Source of the DNA: Nocardia crassostreae
GTDB lineage: Bacteria > Actinomycetota > Actinomycetes > Mycobacteriales > Mycobacteriaceae
Length of the DNA: 57,066 bases
Assembly (NCBI RefSeq): GCF_001613405.1
Contig: NZ_BDCH01000021.1
Span: forward strand, 1 to 57,066
Reading direction: 5' to 3'
A program made the translations under genes and the position numbers. The notes under the pieces are model-generated. The model was not told the origin of the DNA, searched no databases, and saw nothing but the letters and a program-made list of their open reading frames with translations. Each line of letters starts with the position of its first letter. The first letter of the stretch is position 1. This document shows, piece by piece, positions 18,175 through 27,874 of this stretch.

Positions 18175-19510
18175 ATGGCAGTCACCCCTTCCGCTGAGAT
18201 TCCCGCGGCACCGGATCCCGCGCAGTTGCGCCGGGTCGCGTTGTCGAGTCTGCTCGGTACCGCGATCGAGTATTACGACTTCCTGCTGTACGGCACCATG
18301 GCGGCGCTGGTGTTCGGGAAGTTGTTCTTTCCCGGGTCGGATCCGGCGGTGGCCGGTATCGCGGCGTTCGGGACGCTGGCGGCGGGGTATGTGGCTCGGC
18401 CGGTGGGCGGAATCGTGTTCGGACACTTCGGGGATCGCATCGGGCGGAAGTCCATGTTGGTGCTGACCATGACGCTGATGGGGGTGGCCAGTTTTCTCAT
18501 CGGGCTGTTGCCGACCTATCGGAGCATCGGTGTGGCGGCTCCTGTGCTGCTCGTGCTGATGCGGGTGGTGCAGGGTATTGCCATCGGCGGGGAATGGGGC
18601 GGGGCCACGCTGATGGTCACCGAATACGCGGATCGGTCGCGGTGGGGGCTGTGGAACGGTGTCATGCAGATGGGGTCGCCGGTCGGGTTCCTGTTGTCGA
18701 CGGCGGTGGTCACGCTGATCACCAAGCTGCCCGAGGACGAGCTGCTGTCGTGGGGCTGGCGGGTGCCGTTCCTGCTCAGCGCGCTATTGCTGGCCGCGGG
18801 TTTGTATGTGCGGCTGAGTATTACCGAGAGTCCGGTGTTCCGGCAGGCGCTGGCGGAACAGCCTGTCGCCGAGAAGATCCCGCTGGCGCAGGTGCTGCGC
18901 GCCCCGCGCAATCTGATCCTGGCGTGCGCGGTGGGGATCGGGCCGTTCGCGCTCACCGCGCTCATCAGCACCTACATGATCACCTATGCCACCGGAATCG
19001 GTTACCGTACTTCCGATGTCATGAACGGCCTGCTGTTCACCTCGGCCACCGCGCTGGTCGCCATCCCGCTGTTCTCGGCGCTGTCGGATCGTGTGGGCCG
19101 CCGCGCGGTCATCCTGGCCGGGGCGCTGGGCATCATCGCCTACGCATGGCCGTTCTACGCGCTCATCGATCGCGGCTCCACCACGGTCCTCATCCTCGCC
19201 ATGGTGATCGGCCAGCTGATCCAGGCCGCCATGTACGCCCCACTGGGAGCGCTGCTTTCGGAGATGTTCGGCACCCGCATCCGCTACACCGGCGCCTCGA
19301 TGGGCTATTCAGCTCGCGGCGCTCATCGGCGGCGGCTTCACCCCGCTGTTCGCCAGCAGCCTGCTGGCCGATGGTCCGCGCAGCCTGCCCCTGGTGCTGC
19401 TGGCGGCCTGCTGCGGTGCGGTGACGGTGCTGGCGATCTGTCTGATCACCGAAACCCGGGGCGCGGACCTCACCGATACCGCGTCGGCGCCCGCGCTGCC
19501 CGTCGACTGA
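18175..19510 (+). pseudogene. MHS-family MFS transporter, frameshifted near the 3' end
   Basis: The ATG at 18175 begins a metabolite:H+ symporter-type protein: LLGTAIEYYDFLLYGTMAAL in TM1, HFGDRIGRKSML in loop 2-3, and GIAIGGEWGGATLM in TM4, all diagnostic of the ShiA/ProP/KgtP group. The frame is clean to GASMGY. An extra T in the TT at 19308-19309 then shifts it. Removing one T restores QLAALIGGGFTPLFASSLLA and an end at TGA 19508-19510, giving about 444 residues, normal for the family. As it stands translation runs into 19692 with a nonsense tail, losing the last two TM helices. Substrates of the family include organic acids, shikimate and betaines. Confidence 0.8.
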
Positions 19511-19517
19511 GGCCCCC

Positions 19518-19539
19518 GGCCCCGGCGCCCGCCGGGGCC
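19518..19539. terminator. Bidirectional terminator hairpin
   Basis: GGCCCCGGCG-CC-CGCCGGGGCC is a perfect 10-bp GC stem with a 2-nt loop between the end of the MHS gene and the convergent hydrolase stop at 19555. Confidence 0.65.
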
Positions 19540-19554
19540 CCGCGGCGAGGGCGC

Positions 19555-20349
19555 TCAAGACCGGTCGGCCACCGTTTCGCGGACGGCCTGGGCCACGGCG
19601 CGGAAGTCCTTGGCCAGGATCTTGGAGTGATTGCTCGGAACTTTCGCGCTCAGCATGACTTTCGGATTGGCGGCGCGCACCGGGTCCAGTGACTTCCGCC
19701 CCTCCTCCATCTCCCCGTCCGCACTGCCCAGGCTGTTGCCCGTCGCCACGACGAACCGCACCGGACGCGTCGACCGGATCAGCACCGGTCCCGCGGCGGC
19801 CGGATACTCGTTGGCGTCGATGCCGACCTCGGCGTGCTGGTCGGCGGACATCCGCGCGGCCATGCCGAAGAGACGCGCCAGCGGCAGCACGAACCGCATG
19901 CGGCGGAACAGTTTCCGGATCCGGGCCCGGCCTTCCTCGCCGGTCAGCCCGAAGGGCAGGGCATCGACGGTCACCACGCCGATGACGCGCTCCGGATTCC
20001 GGTCGGCCCAGTACCAGCCGGTGATCCCGCCGTAGGACCAGCCCACCAGGATGGCCCGCTCGACGCCCCGCGCCGCCAGGACGGCATCGACATCGCGCAG
20101 GGCGGCCTCCATCGAATAGTCCGCCGACGTCTCGGACTTGCCCCGGGCCCGCATGTCGTAGGTGATGTGGCGGAACTCGCCGCCCAGTTCGGCGAGCACG
20201 CCCTTCCAGTGCTTCTGGTCGGCGTAGGCGCCGTTCAGGTACAGGACGGGGATTCCTGGGCCGCCGGTGTCGGTCACGGCCAGGGCCGTGTCCTCGGTCT
20301 GCACCATGCCGGTCCAGGTCGTGTCGGCGGAGCGGTTGAAAGCGGTCAT
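19555..20349 (-). CDS. Alpha/beta hydrolase
   Basis: A 264-residue protein. The ATG at 20349 has AAAGGTGA 6 nt upstream; a GTG 9 nt earlier lies within that site. The nucleophile elbow is GWSYGG with the catalytic Ser, the acid is probably in VTVDALP, and the His in SNHSKIL near the C-terminus. LYLNGAYADQKHW holds the oxyanion-loop position and YDMRARGKS the R-G-x-G/S motif of the family. It is a soluble esterase/lipase/haloperoxidase-like enzyme of unknown substrate. It converges with the MHS transporter gene. Confidence 0.85.
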   Translation of the reverse strand: MTAFNRSADTTWTGMVQTEDTALAVTDTGGPGIPVLYLNGAYADQKHWKGVLAELGGEFRHITYDMRARGKSETSADYSMEAALRDVDAVLAARGVERAILVGWSYGGITGWYWADRNPERVIGVVTVDALPFGLTGEEGRARIRKLFRRMRFVLPLARLFGMAARMSADQHAEVGIDANEYPAAAGPVLIRSTRPVRFVVATGNSLGSADGEMEEGRKSLDPVRAANPKVMLSAKVPSNHSKILAKDFRAVAQAVRETVADRS

Positions 20350-20455
20350 TGGAATCACCTTTTCGGTTCGTGTTGCTGACGTGAACCACTTTCACCGGCG
20401 CCGCTGATACGCCCCTGTCGCCGACCTGACATGCCCGCTGACGTTGACAGGCGAC

Positions 20456-21793
20456 TCAGAGCGTGTTCATGAGAACCGCTATGCCGCCGTGCACGAGGGC
20501 GTTTCCGTCGACGGTGAGGCTGGGGACATTGCCGGTCGCCAGATCCGGTTTGCCGTCGGCATTGAAGTCGGCGGAGACGATGGCATTGGTGCCGGTCAGC
20601 CAGCCGGACCCGTTGTAGCCGTCGGGCCCGGTGAGACTGACGGTGGATGCGCCGGGGCGGGTGTGGTTGGCGAACACCGCGACACTGAACCCGGGGAGCG
20701 GAAAGTCGTTGTTGGCGGCGATATCCGGGAGCCCGTCACCGGTGAAATCGGCGACGGCGACGCCCTCGGTGACCATGCCCAGGGTCCCGTTGGCGCGCGT
20801 TATCTCGCCGAGCAGGTCCCCGCCGACGTCTTCCCCGAACTCGGGCGTGAACGCCCCGGGCGCCGTGCGATTGAGGCGCACGGTGAACCCGCCCATGGTG
20901 CGGGCGGCGACCAGATCGAGACGCCCGTCGGCGTCCAGATCGGCCAGCTGCACATCGGTGGAGGTGATCACCCACTCCTGCACGGTGCTGAAGGTCGGGA
21001 CGAGCGATCCGGGCGCGGTGGTGTTGACCAGCACCGCGATATTGCTCGATCCGGTGTTGGACACCAGCGCGTCGTCGCGCCCGTCCCCGTTCACATCGCC
21101 GACGGCCAGTCCTTCGGCGACCATGCCGCCCAGGAATTGTGTTGGGGCCGTGAAGGTTATCGGCCCACCCGCCTCGGTGGTGTTGAGCAGCACCGTGATC
21201 CCGAGTCCGAAGGGGATGCCGCCGTCGCCGGTGACGATATCGGGTCTGCCATCGGTATTGACGTCCACGGCGCGCACCAGCGCCGGAAGCGCTCCCGTCG
21301 GCAGGTTCACGGGTGCGGCGAAGTCGGCGACGGGAGCGCCCGCCGGGGTGAGGTTGCGCAGAATCGACACCCCATTGGGCCCGATATCGCCGAAATTGGC
21401 GGCGATCACCTCGGGCGCGCCATCGGCGTCCAGATCCGCGAGATCGACGGCGAGCGTGCCGATCCCGGCGGCATGATGGCTCGCGGGCGCGAACGAGGCT
21501 GCGGCGGAACCGCTCTCGGTGGTGTTCAACAGCACCGACACCCCCTTCAGCCCGGCCACGGTCGTCCCGTTCACCGTGGCCGATCCGGCATTGGCGGTCA
21601 CCAGATCGGCCTTGCCGTCACGATTGACATCCCCGGCCCGCACCAGCCACGGCACCGTGCCGCAGTCGAAGTACACAGGGTCGGAGAACCGCGTCCCGGC
21701 ACCGCCCGCCGACCCCGTCGGCAACGCCGCAGCCTGCCCTCCCCCGAATGCCGCGACCACTACGACGGCACACGCCAGCACCTGAGTTCTCAT
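20456..21793 (-). CDS. Secreted FG-GAP/VCBS repeat protein
   Basis: A 445-residue protein with a signal peptide (MRTQVLACAVVVVAAFGGGQ then AAALP). At least seven calcium-binding D-x-[ND]-x-D-G repeats follow: DVNRDGKADL, DLDADGAPEV, DVNTDGRPDI, DVNGDGRDDA, DLDADGRLDL, DFTGDGLPDI and DFNADGKPDL. Each repeat is about 55 residues and typically ends in a V-x-V-L-L-N-T-T strand. This predicts a seven-bladed beta-propeller like the FG-GAP region of integrins, outside the cell. Such proteins may bind ligands or surfaces; no catalytic motif is visible. It is on the same strand as the hydrolase and the lipase maturation-like gene but separated by about 50-100 bp. Confidence 0.88.
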   Translation of the reverse strand: MRTQVLACAVVVVAAFGGGQAAALPTGSAGGAGTRFSDPVYFDCGTVPWLVRAGDVNRDGKADLVTANAGSATVNGTTVAGLKGVSVLLNTTESGSAAASFAPASHHAAGIGTLAVDLADLDADGAPEVIAANFGDIGPNGVSILRNLTPAGAPVADFAAPVNLPTGALPALVRAVDVNTDGRPDIVTGDGGIPFGLGITVLLNTTEAGGPITFTAPTQFLGGMVAEGLAVGDVNGDGRDDALVSNTGSSNIAVLVNTTAPGSLVPTFSTVQEWVITSTDVQLADLDADGRLDLVAARTMGGFTVRLNRTAPGAFTPEFGEDVGGDLLGEITRANGTLGMVTEGVAVADFTGDGLPDIAANNDFPLPGFSVAVFANHTRPGASTVSLTGPDGYNGSGWLTGTNAIVSADFNADGKPDLATGNVPSLTVDGNALVHGGIAVLMNTL

Positions 21794-21842
21794 GCGCCGA
21801 CGCTACGATCCGCCCGCCCCGGAACCCCTTGTCCCCCGCGGA

Positions 21843-23291
21843 CTACTTGTTGATCTCTTCCGCCCACCCGAAAGCGGCGCTGTCCCGCGACATCGGCCGC
21901 ACGTATTCACCGACCACACTGCGCTGCCACCAGGCGTGCTCGTGCCGCAATTCGTGCGGTGTGGTGAAGCGGTAGCGGTAGAGCAGGGCCCGCACATACC
22001 GCGGCGGGGACTCGGGAAACGGGTTGGCGCGCAACAACCGCAAGGTATCCGGATCGTTCTCGAGCAGCCGGAGCAGGAACGGCCCCAGCCAGGGCCGGGC
22101 GTAACTGGGCGAGATGGCGGCGAACCACATCAGCCAGTCCAGGCGCAGGTGATAGGGCGCCCATTGCCGCGGAAGCCGTTCCAGCACACCGGGTTTGCCC
22201 TTGAAAACGTATTCCAGCCACACCGTGTCCCCGGTGATCTCGCTGTCGAGTGTGCCCTCGATGACGACCTCGTGCCGAACGCGGCCCACGGTGCCGAACG
22301 CGCCGTAGGTATTGACCAGCCGATAAGCGTTGAAGGACATGTTCATTCGCTGCTGGCTGGACAGCATATTGCGCACCGGCCAATAGCTCAGCGCCACAAC
22401 GAGACCCGCGAACGCCACCACCAGACTCGCGAACCACAAAGGCGGATCGGGCAGCGCGGGCGGTGCGGGGACCGGCAGCACGGACTGACTGATCACACCA
22501 CAGGCCAGCACGATCGTAATCCAGTTCAGCCAGGCGAAATTGCCCGACAGCACCAGCCACGCCTGGGTGACCACGATGATTCCGGCGGTCACGCTCGCCA
22601 CCGGCTGCGGCGCGAACAATCCGAACGGAACAACCAGCTGCACAATGTGATTGGCCCCCGCCTCCACCCGGTGCAGCGGTTTGGGCAGGTGATGGAAGAA
22701 CCAGCTCAGCGGCCCGGGCATGGGTTGGGTCTCATGGTGGTAGTACAGACAGGTCAGATTCCGCCAGCAGGGGTCCCCGCGCATCTTGATCAGCCCGGCC
22801 CCGAACTCCACGCGGAACACCAGCCAGGCCACCAGCCACACCAGCAGCACCGGCGGCGCGGTACGGTCGTTGCCGAGGAAGACGGCCAGGAATCCGGCCT
22901 CGAGCAGCAGCGTCTCCCATCCGAACGCGTACCACGCCTGCCCCACATTGACGATGGACAGATACAGCGCCGACAGCACGAGCCACAGGAGCATGGCCGC
23001 CCACAGCGGCGCCAGATCGGCGGCACCGCCCACCAGGGCGGCCGCCAGCGCCGCGCCGCACCAGCAGACGACGGCGAAGAATCGATCCGAGTAATGGAAG
23101 TGGAACAGGCTCGGCGCGTCCCGGAACGAGCGGCGCGCCAGGTAGCGGGGTACGGGCAGCATGCCGTGCTCGCCGATGAGCGCCCGGAACTGCCGGGCGG
23201 CCGCCACGAACGCGATCACGTAGACGGCCGCGATACCGCGTTCCAGCACCTGCCTGGCCAGCCAGTATTCGGATGCCGTGAACCACTCCAT
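21843..23291 (-). CDS. Lipase maturation factor family membrane protein
   Basis: A 482-residue protein. The ATG at 23291 has GAGGAGA 6 nt upstream; the frame to 23345 has no ribosome site. About eight hydrophobic segments span residues 15-335, followed by a soluble C-terminal half. The motif KMRGDPCWRNLTCLYYHHET and the later RQWAPYHLRLDWLMWF are the strongest hallmarks of the LMF1/LMF2 family. In animals LMF1 helps lipases fold in the endoplasmic reticulum; the role of bacterial homologues is not established. No lipase gene is adjacent in the same operon, though an alpha/beta hydrolase is two genes away. Confidence 0.88.
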   Translation of the reverse strand: MEWFTASEYWLARQVLERGIAAVYVIAFVAAARQFRALIGEHGMLPVPRYLARRSFRDAPSLFHFHYSDRFFAVVCWCGAALAAALVGGAADLAPLWAAMLLWLVLSALYLSIVNVGQAWYAFGWETLLLEAGFLAVFLGNDRTAPPVLLVWLVAWLVFRVEFGAGLIKMRGDPCWRNLTCLYYHHETQPMPGPLSWFFHHLPKPLHRVEAGANHIVQLVVPFGLFAPQPVASVTAGIIVVTQAWLVLSGNFAWLNWITIVLACGVISQSVLPVPAPPALPDPPLWFASLVVAFAGLVVALSYWPVRNMLSSQQRMNMSFNAYRLVNTYGAFGTVGRVRHEVVIEGTLDSEITGDTVWLEYVFKGKPGVLERLPRQWAPYHLRLDWLMWFAAISPSYARPWLGPFLLRLLENDPDTLRLLRANPFPESPPRYVRALLYRYRFTTPHELRHEHAWWQRSVVGEYVRPMSRDSAAFGWAEEINK

Positions 23292-23501
23292 GTCCGTATC
23301 TCCTCGGACGACGGATACCTGTCCCATCTCCGCATACCCGGACAATTCGAACTATACGACTGCCCGGCCGTTCGTGTTGCCACCCCGGCGGCCCGCGCGG
23401 GTGCCCGGCCGCGACTCCGCTCCGGCATAGGATGACCCCTGCTGTTGATCACTTCACCGCACCACGAGAGTTCGAGACGATCGGGGACGCGAGGAATGGA
23501 C

Positions 23502-24965
23502 ATGGCCGATCCGGCGCGAAGCGACGGGACCGCGGTGGTCTCCGGCGGTCCCGACCTGTCCCCCGCCCGTAAGCGGATCGTGCTGGCTACCTGCTGCACC
23601 GCCGTTCTCATGGCGCAGCTGGACAGCACCGCCCTCAATGTCGCCCTGCCGTCCATCGGCCACGAGCTGAACACCTCCATCTCGGGCACCCAGTGGACCG
23701 TCGACGCCTACACCGTGGTGCTGGCCAGCCTCATGCTGTTCATGGGCGCGCTCGGCGACCGGATCGGCAAGCGCCGGGTCTTTCTCATCGGGCTGGTGAT
23801 CTTCGCCTGCGGATCCCTGCTGTGCAGTCTCGCGCCGTCCTTCGGCTGGCTGGTCGGGTTCCGCGTCTTCCAGGCGATCGGCGGATCGATGCTCAATCCG
23901 TCGGCCATCGCCATTATCTCCGCGGTCTTCACCGGGCCGGGGCAGCGGGCGCGGGCTCTCGGATTCTGGAGCGGCACAACGGGAATCAGCACGGCGGCCG
24001 GACCGGTGGTGGGCGGGTTCCTGGTCGACACCGTCGGCTGGCAGGGCATCTTCTGGATCAATGTGCCGATCGCGGTGCTCGCCTTCGCGGCCACACTGCG
24101 TTTCATTCCCACCGCACGGGCCCGCGTCCCGCGTCGGCTGGACCCGGTCGGTCAGCTCCTGGCCACCGGATTCCTCGGCCTGCTCATTTTCGCGATCATC
24201 GAAGGCCCGCACCGGGGTTGGCTCTCCGCGGTGACGCTCGGCTGTTTCCTCGGCTGCCTGGCGTGCCTGGCCGGTCTGCTGGTGTACGAGCCGCGCCGCG
24301 ACCAGCCGCTGATCGAGGTACGCGATTTCCGGTCGCCGCCGTTCACCGGCGCGGTGCTGGTGGCGATCAGCGCGTATGTGGCCATGGGCGGGTTCCTGTT
24401 CCTGAATACCTACTATCTCCAGGACATTCGCGGACTCGACCCGCTGCATGCCGGACTGGAGCTACTGCCCATGGCGGCGGCCATCGCGGTGACGGGACCG
24501 CTGTCGGGACGGCTGACGGCCCTGCGCGGCGCCCGCTTCACCCTCACCCTGGGCGCGGTCGTCACCGCGCTGGCCGCGCTGACGCTGACCCTCACCTTCG
24601 AAAGCGACAATTCGACCGTGCGGCTGGCCGGGTACGCCTGCCTCGGCGCGGGTATCGGCATGATGAACACCCCGATCACCGATACCGCCATCTCGGGTCT
24701 GCCGCGTTCCCGCGCGGGGGTGGCGTCCAGTGTGGCCACCACATCCCGGCAGTTCGGTCAGGCGCTGGGTGTGGCGGTGATCGGCTCCATCATGGCCGGG
24801 ACGCCCGGTGCGCTCGATTCCGCGGCTGCCTTCCGCGCTCCGGCGACATCGAGCTGGATCGTCATGACCGGGTTCGCGGTGCTGGCGCTCATCGTGGTGC
24901 GCACCATGATCGGCGATACCCGGCCGCGCGCCGCCGTCACCGCGCCCGCGGTGGACGCGAGGTAA
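23502..24965 (+). CDS. MFS transporter, DHA2 (EmrB/QacA) 14-TM type
   Basis: A 487-residue protein. The ATG at 23502 has GAGGA 6 nt upstream; ATG 23496 would touch that site. TM1 and the following loop (LMAQLDSTALNVALPSIGHE) carry the D-x-T-[AI]-[LV]-N-V-A-L-P signature of DHA2 drug exporters. GDRIGKRRVFLIG is motif A and GFRVFQAIGGSMLNPSAIA motif C-like. Fourteen helices can be traced. Members export drugs, dyes or lipids using proton motive force. Its 3' end overlaps the end of the feoC-like gene on the other strand by 29 bp. Confidence 0.9.
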   Translation: MADPARSDGTAVVSGGPDLSPARKRIVLATCCTAVLMAQLDSTALNVALPSIGHELNTSISGTQWTVDAYTVVLASLMLFMGALGDRIGKRRVFLIGLVIFACGSLLCSLAPSFGWLVGFRVFQAIGGSMLNPSAIAIISAVFTGPGQRARALGFWSGTTGISTAAGPVVGGFLVDTVGWQGIFWINVPIAVLAFAATLRFIPTARARVPRRLDPVGQLLATGFLGLLIFAIIEGPHRGWLSAVTLGCFLGCLACLAGLLVYEPRRDQPLIEVRDFRSPPFTGAVLVAISAYVAMGGFLFLNTYYLQDIRGLDPLHAGLELLPMAAAIAVTGPLSGRLTALRGARFTLTLGAVVTALAALTLTLTFESDNSTVRLAGYACLGAGIGMMNTPITDTAISGLPRSRAGVASSVATTSRQFGQALGVAVIGSIMAGTPGALDSAAAFRAPATSSWIVMTGFAVLALIVVRTMIGDTRPRAAVTAPAVDAR

Positions 24966-25212
24966 TGGCCACCAGCACCGGACCGGGTTTCGCCGGGGTG
25001 GCGCAGGCCCCGTCAGAGGGGCAGCCGCCGCAGCCGTCGGACGGACAGCCCGAGGTGACCGGCTCGGCCGACAGCCTGCCCTTGCGCACCCAGTAGTCGA
25101 CCATGGCGTCGACCTCGGTGCGGGACACCCCGATTCGCCGCGCCACCTCGTCCAGGCTGACGCCGCCGCGCGCCGCGGTGATCTGGGCGAGGACCTCCCG
25201 TAGCGCGCTCAC
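24937..25212 (-). CDS. feoC: FeoC-like cysteine-rich winged-helix protein
   Basis: A 91-residue protein. Its GTG (25212) overlaps the feoB TGA, so the two are translationally coupled. Residues 1-50 form a small winged helix (LREVLAQITAARGGVSLDEV, RRIGVSRTEVDAMVDYWVRK). Residues 56-70 carry four cysteines in a repeated C-P-S-D-G pattern (CPSDGCGGCPSDGAC), consistent with a [Fe-S] or metal site as in FeoC. FeoC proteins are thought to sense iron or protect FeoB from proteolysis. The family call rests on position and Cys pattern. It converges with the DHA2 exporter, overlapping 29 bp. Confidence 0.8.
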   Translation of the reverse strand: MSALREVLAQITAARGGVSLDEVARRIGVSRTEVDAMVDYWVRKGRLSAEPVTSGCPSDGCGGCPSDGACATPAKPGPVLVAITSRPPRAR

Positions 25213-27596
25213 CAGAACATCCGCCCGATCTGGAACACGGCGACGGCCAGCACCCACGCCACGCTCAATTGCAGTGCGACGCTGAACAATGTCCAGCGGG
25301 TTCCGATCTCCAGCCGCATGACCGCCAGGGTCGTCATGCACGGCGTGTAGGCGAGCAGGAACATGAGGAAGGCCAGCACGGCCGGAATCGGATGGCCGCC
25401 CGAGGCGTGGTCGAAGGTCGCGCGCAGGGAATCGGCGAGGGGCTGCGGTGCGGCGCCGTCGCCGGGATCGTCCATGCTGTAGGACTGCGCGATGGTGGAG
25501 ACCACCGCCTCCTTGGCGACGAACCCGCTGACGAGCGCGGCCGAGGCATGCCAATCGTCGAATCCGGCGGGCGCAAAGACCGGCGCCACCGCCGAGGACA
25601 CCGCGCCGAACAGGGAATCCGAGGCCGGGACCGCACCGAAGGATCCACTACCCGCCGGAATCGAGGACAGCAGCCAGACCGCGGTCACCGTTGCCACGAT
25701 GATGCCGCTGGCCGTCTTCAGGAACCCGCGCATCTTCTGCCAGGTGTGCATGCCCATCACCCGCAGGCTGGGGCGGCGGTACGGCGGCAGATCCAGCACC
25801 AGCGGCTCACCCGCCATATCCCGAAACAGCGTGCCGCGCAGCAGCAGTCCGATGAGCACCACCAGCACGATCGAGGCGACGTACATGGCGAACACCACCG
25901 TGCCCGCATTGCTCCCGAAGAACACGCCCGCCACCAGCACGTAAACCACAAGCCGCGCATTGCAACTGGTGAACGGGATGAGCAGCGCGGTCAACAGCCG
26001 ATGCCGCGAGTCGCCCAGCACGCGGGTGCCGGAAATGGCGGGCACATTGCAGCCGAACCCGACAATGAGCGGCAGGAACGCCCGTCCGGGCAGCCCCATG
26101 GTTCGCATGAGCCGATCGGCCACGAAGGCCGCACGCGCCATATAGCCGGAGTCCTCGAGCAGCGCCAACAGCACGAACATGATCAACATCAAGGGCACGA
26201 AACTCAGCAACTGCCCCACCCCATTGATCAACCCATCCCGAACGAACCCAACCAGCGGGTCCGGAGCCCCCAGCGCCGCAAGGCCATTCCCGGCCTTCCC
26301 GGCAACCGTCACGGTGATGAAATCCCCGAGCCAATCCTGCACCGGTTTCGCCACCGTCGTCGTGAGCTGGAAAACAGCCCACATGATCGCAAGGAACACC
26401 GGCACCCCCAACCACCGCGAAGTCAACACCCGATCCACCCGATCGGTAACCGTCACCGCACTCCGACTCCGGGTAACGACCACCGCGAGCACCTCGTGCG
26501 CCCACGCGTAACGCCGCTCCGCGAGCACGATTTCGGCATCGTCGTCCGGGTCGGCCACAAGACTCCGGTCCACGCCCGCACCAGCCGCTCGCCCCATCAC
26601 CCCCTCACCAGGCGGCTGGTCCGTCACCGCCGCACAAGCTGCCACATCCATCGCCGACGGAACAGCCACCTCCTCCGTCGCCCCCGCATCGGCCGCTCGG
26701 TCCGACACCGCCGCACCGGCTCTCTGGTTCGCCGCCGTGTGAGTTGCCACATCCATCGCTGCCCGGCCAGCCAATTCGCCCATCGCTGCCGCGCCGGTTG
26801 CCTGGTCCGTCGCCACCGCGCCAGCCGCTTGGTCCGTCGCCGTCGCGCGTGCGGTGTCGATGCGATTTCGTGCCGCGCGGGTCGCCTGCTCCAGTTCCGC
26901 ACCGCCCGTGGCAATCACGGCGTCTGGAGCTTCGCCGGACAGCACCGCGAGGGCCAGCCAGCGCGACGGGTAGTGCGGTGGCAGGTGCGGAAGCAATTCG
27001 GCCACGGCGGCATCGATGTCCGCGCCGAGGCGCGGCGCGTCTGGCGCGGCGCGCGAGATCATCGCGCTGGCAACGGCTTCGGCCAGGGCGTCCATGCCCG
27101 CGCCGCCGCGGGGCACGACCGGCACGACAGGAACCCCGAGCGCGGCCGAGAGGCGCCCGGTATCGATATCCGTGCCGCGCCCGGCGGCCACATCGGTCAT
27201 GGTGAGGGCGACCACGATCGGGCGTTCGGTTTCGAGGAGTTGAGACAGCAGGTACAGGCTACGGGCCAGGTTGGCCGCATCGGCGACGGCGACGACCACA
27301 TCAGGCTGGGACTCGCCGCGCAGGAGGGCGTCGCGGGTGACGGTCTCATCGGGTGAGGCCGGGAGCAGGCTGTAGGTGCCGGGCAGGTCGACGAGTTTCA
27401 CCTCGCGCTCCCCCAGCCGCCAGCCGCCTTCGGCGACGCCGACCGTGGTGCCGGGCCAGTTGCCCACGCGCACTCGGGCGCCGGTCGCCGCATTGAAGAG
27501 CGTCGACTTGCCGACATTGGGGTTGCCGACCAGGGCGACGGTGCCGGTGTTGTGGTGGACGGCGGCGCCGGATCCGGTTTCGCAGCAGTCGCTCAT
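25209..27596 (-). CDS. feoB: Ferrous iron transporter FeoB
   Basis: A 795-residue protein. The ATG at 27596 overlaps the feoA TGA (ATGA). The N-terminal G domain has G1 GNPNVGKS (24-31), G2/switch I around GNWPGTT, G3 DLPG and G4 TMTD. The membrane part contains the two Gate motifs, including PLIVGFGCNVPAISGTR and LIPFTSCNARL, and a C-terminal helix cluster ending at IGRMFW. It imports Fe(II), coupled to GTP binding. The linker between G domain and membrane part carries an unusual run of Ala/Asp/Gln-rich degenerate 9-residue repeats (about 26590-26850). The neighbours FeoA and FeoC confirm the role. Confidence 0.95.
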   Translation of the reverse strand: MSDCCETGSGAAVHHNTGTVALVGNPNVGKSTLFNAATGARVRVGNWPGTTVGVAEGGWRLGEREVKLVDLPGTYSLLPASPDETVTRDALLRGESQPDVVVAVADAANLARSLYLLSQLLETERPIVVALTMTDVAAGRGTDIDTGRLSAALGVPVVPVVPRGGAGMDALAEAVASAMISRAAPDAPRLGADIDAAVAELLPHLPPHYPSRWLALAVLSGEAPDAVIATGGAELEQATRAARNRIDTARATATDQAAGAVATDQATGAAAMGELAGRAAMDVATHTAANQRAGAAVSDRAADAGATEEVAVPSAMDVAACAAVTDQPPGEGVMGRAAGAGVDRSLVADPDDDAEIVLAERRYAWAHEVLAVVVTRSRSAVTVTDRVDRVLTSRWLGVPVFLAIMWAVFQLTTTVAKPVQDWLGDFITVTVAGKAGNGLAALGAPDPLVGFVRDGLINGVGQLLSFVPLMLIMFVLLALLEDSGYMARAAFVADRLMRTMGLPGRAFLPLIVGFGCNVPAISGTRVLGDSRHRLLTALLIPFTSCNARLVVYVLVAGVFFGSNAGTVVFAMYVASIVLVVLIGLLLRGTLFRDMAGEPLVLDLPPYRRPSLRVMGMHTWQKMRGFLKTASGIIVATVTAVWLLSSIPAGSGSFGAVPASDSLFGAVSSAVAPVFAPAGFDDWHASAALVSGFVAKEAVVSTIAQSYSMDDPGDGAAPQPLADSLRATFDHASGGHPIPAVLAFLMFLLAYTPCMTTLAVMRLEIGTRWTLFSVALQLSVAWVLAVAVFQIGRMFW

Positions 27597-27814
27597 GCCG
27601 CGCTCACCTCGATCTGGCGCGCGGTTCCGGCGTCGAGGGCGACGCGGGCGTCGTCGATTCGTAGGATTCGTCCCCCGAAAGCCCCTATGCCGACTATTTG
27701 GACGGCGGTGCCGGGTAGCAGGCCCATCTCCAGCAAACATCTGCGGTGGCGTTTATCGCCTATGATCCGATCGATCCGAAACTGTTGTCCCCGAACACCA
27801 TCCATGAGCGTCAC
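27593..27814 (-). CDS. feoA: Ferrous iron transport protein FeoA
   Basis: About 73 residues. GTG 27814 has GGGGGA 7 nt upstream; ATG 27805 is the alternative, and the frame stays open to 27937. RRCLLEMGLLPGTAVQIVGI is the FeoA SH3-like core (x-x-L-x-x-M-G-[LI]-x-P-G). The protein ends by coupling its TGA to the feoB ATG. FeoA is a small cytoplasmic partner thought to regulate FeoB. The start is uncertain. Confidence 0.88.
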   Translation of the reverse strand: MTLMDGVRGQQFRIDRIIGDKRHRRCLLEMGLLPGTAVQIVGIGAFGGRILRIDDARVALDAGTARQIEVSAA

Positions 27815-27874
27815 CGTCAGATCCCCCACGTGAATTCTGACAGGTTTGCCTTTCCAAAGCTCTTCGACACTGTT

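Noticed and set aside
25213..25554. Longer FeoC frame upstream of GTG 25212
   Set aside because: It lies within feoB; coupling of GTG to the feoB stop explains the start.
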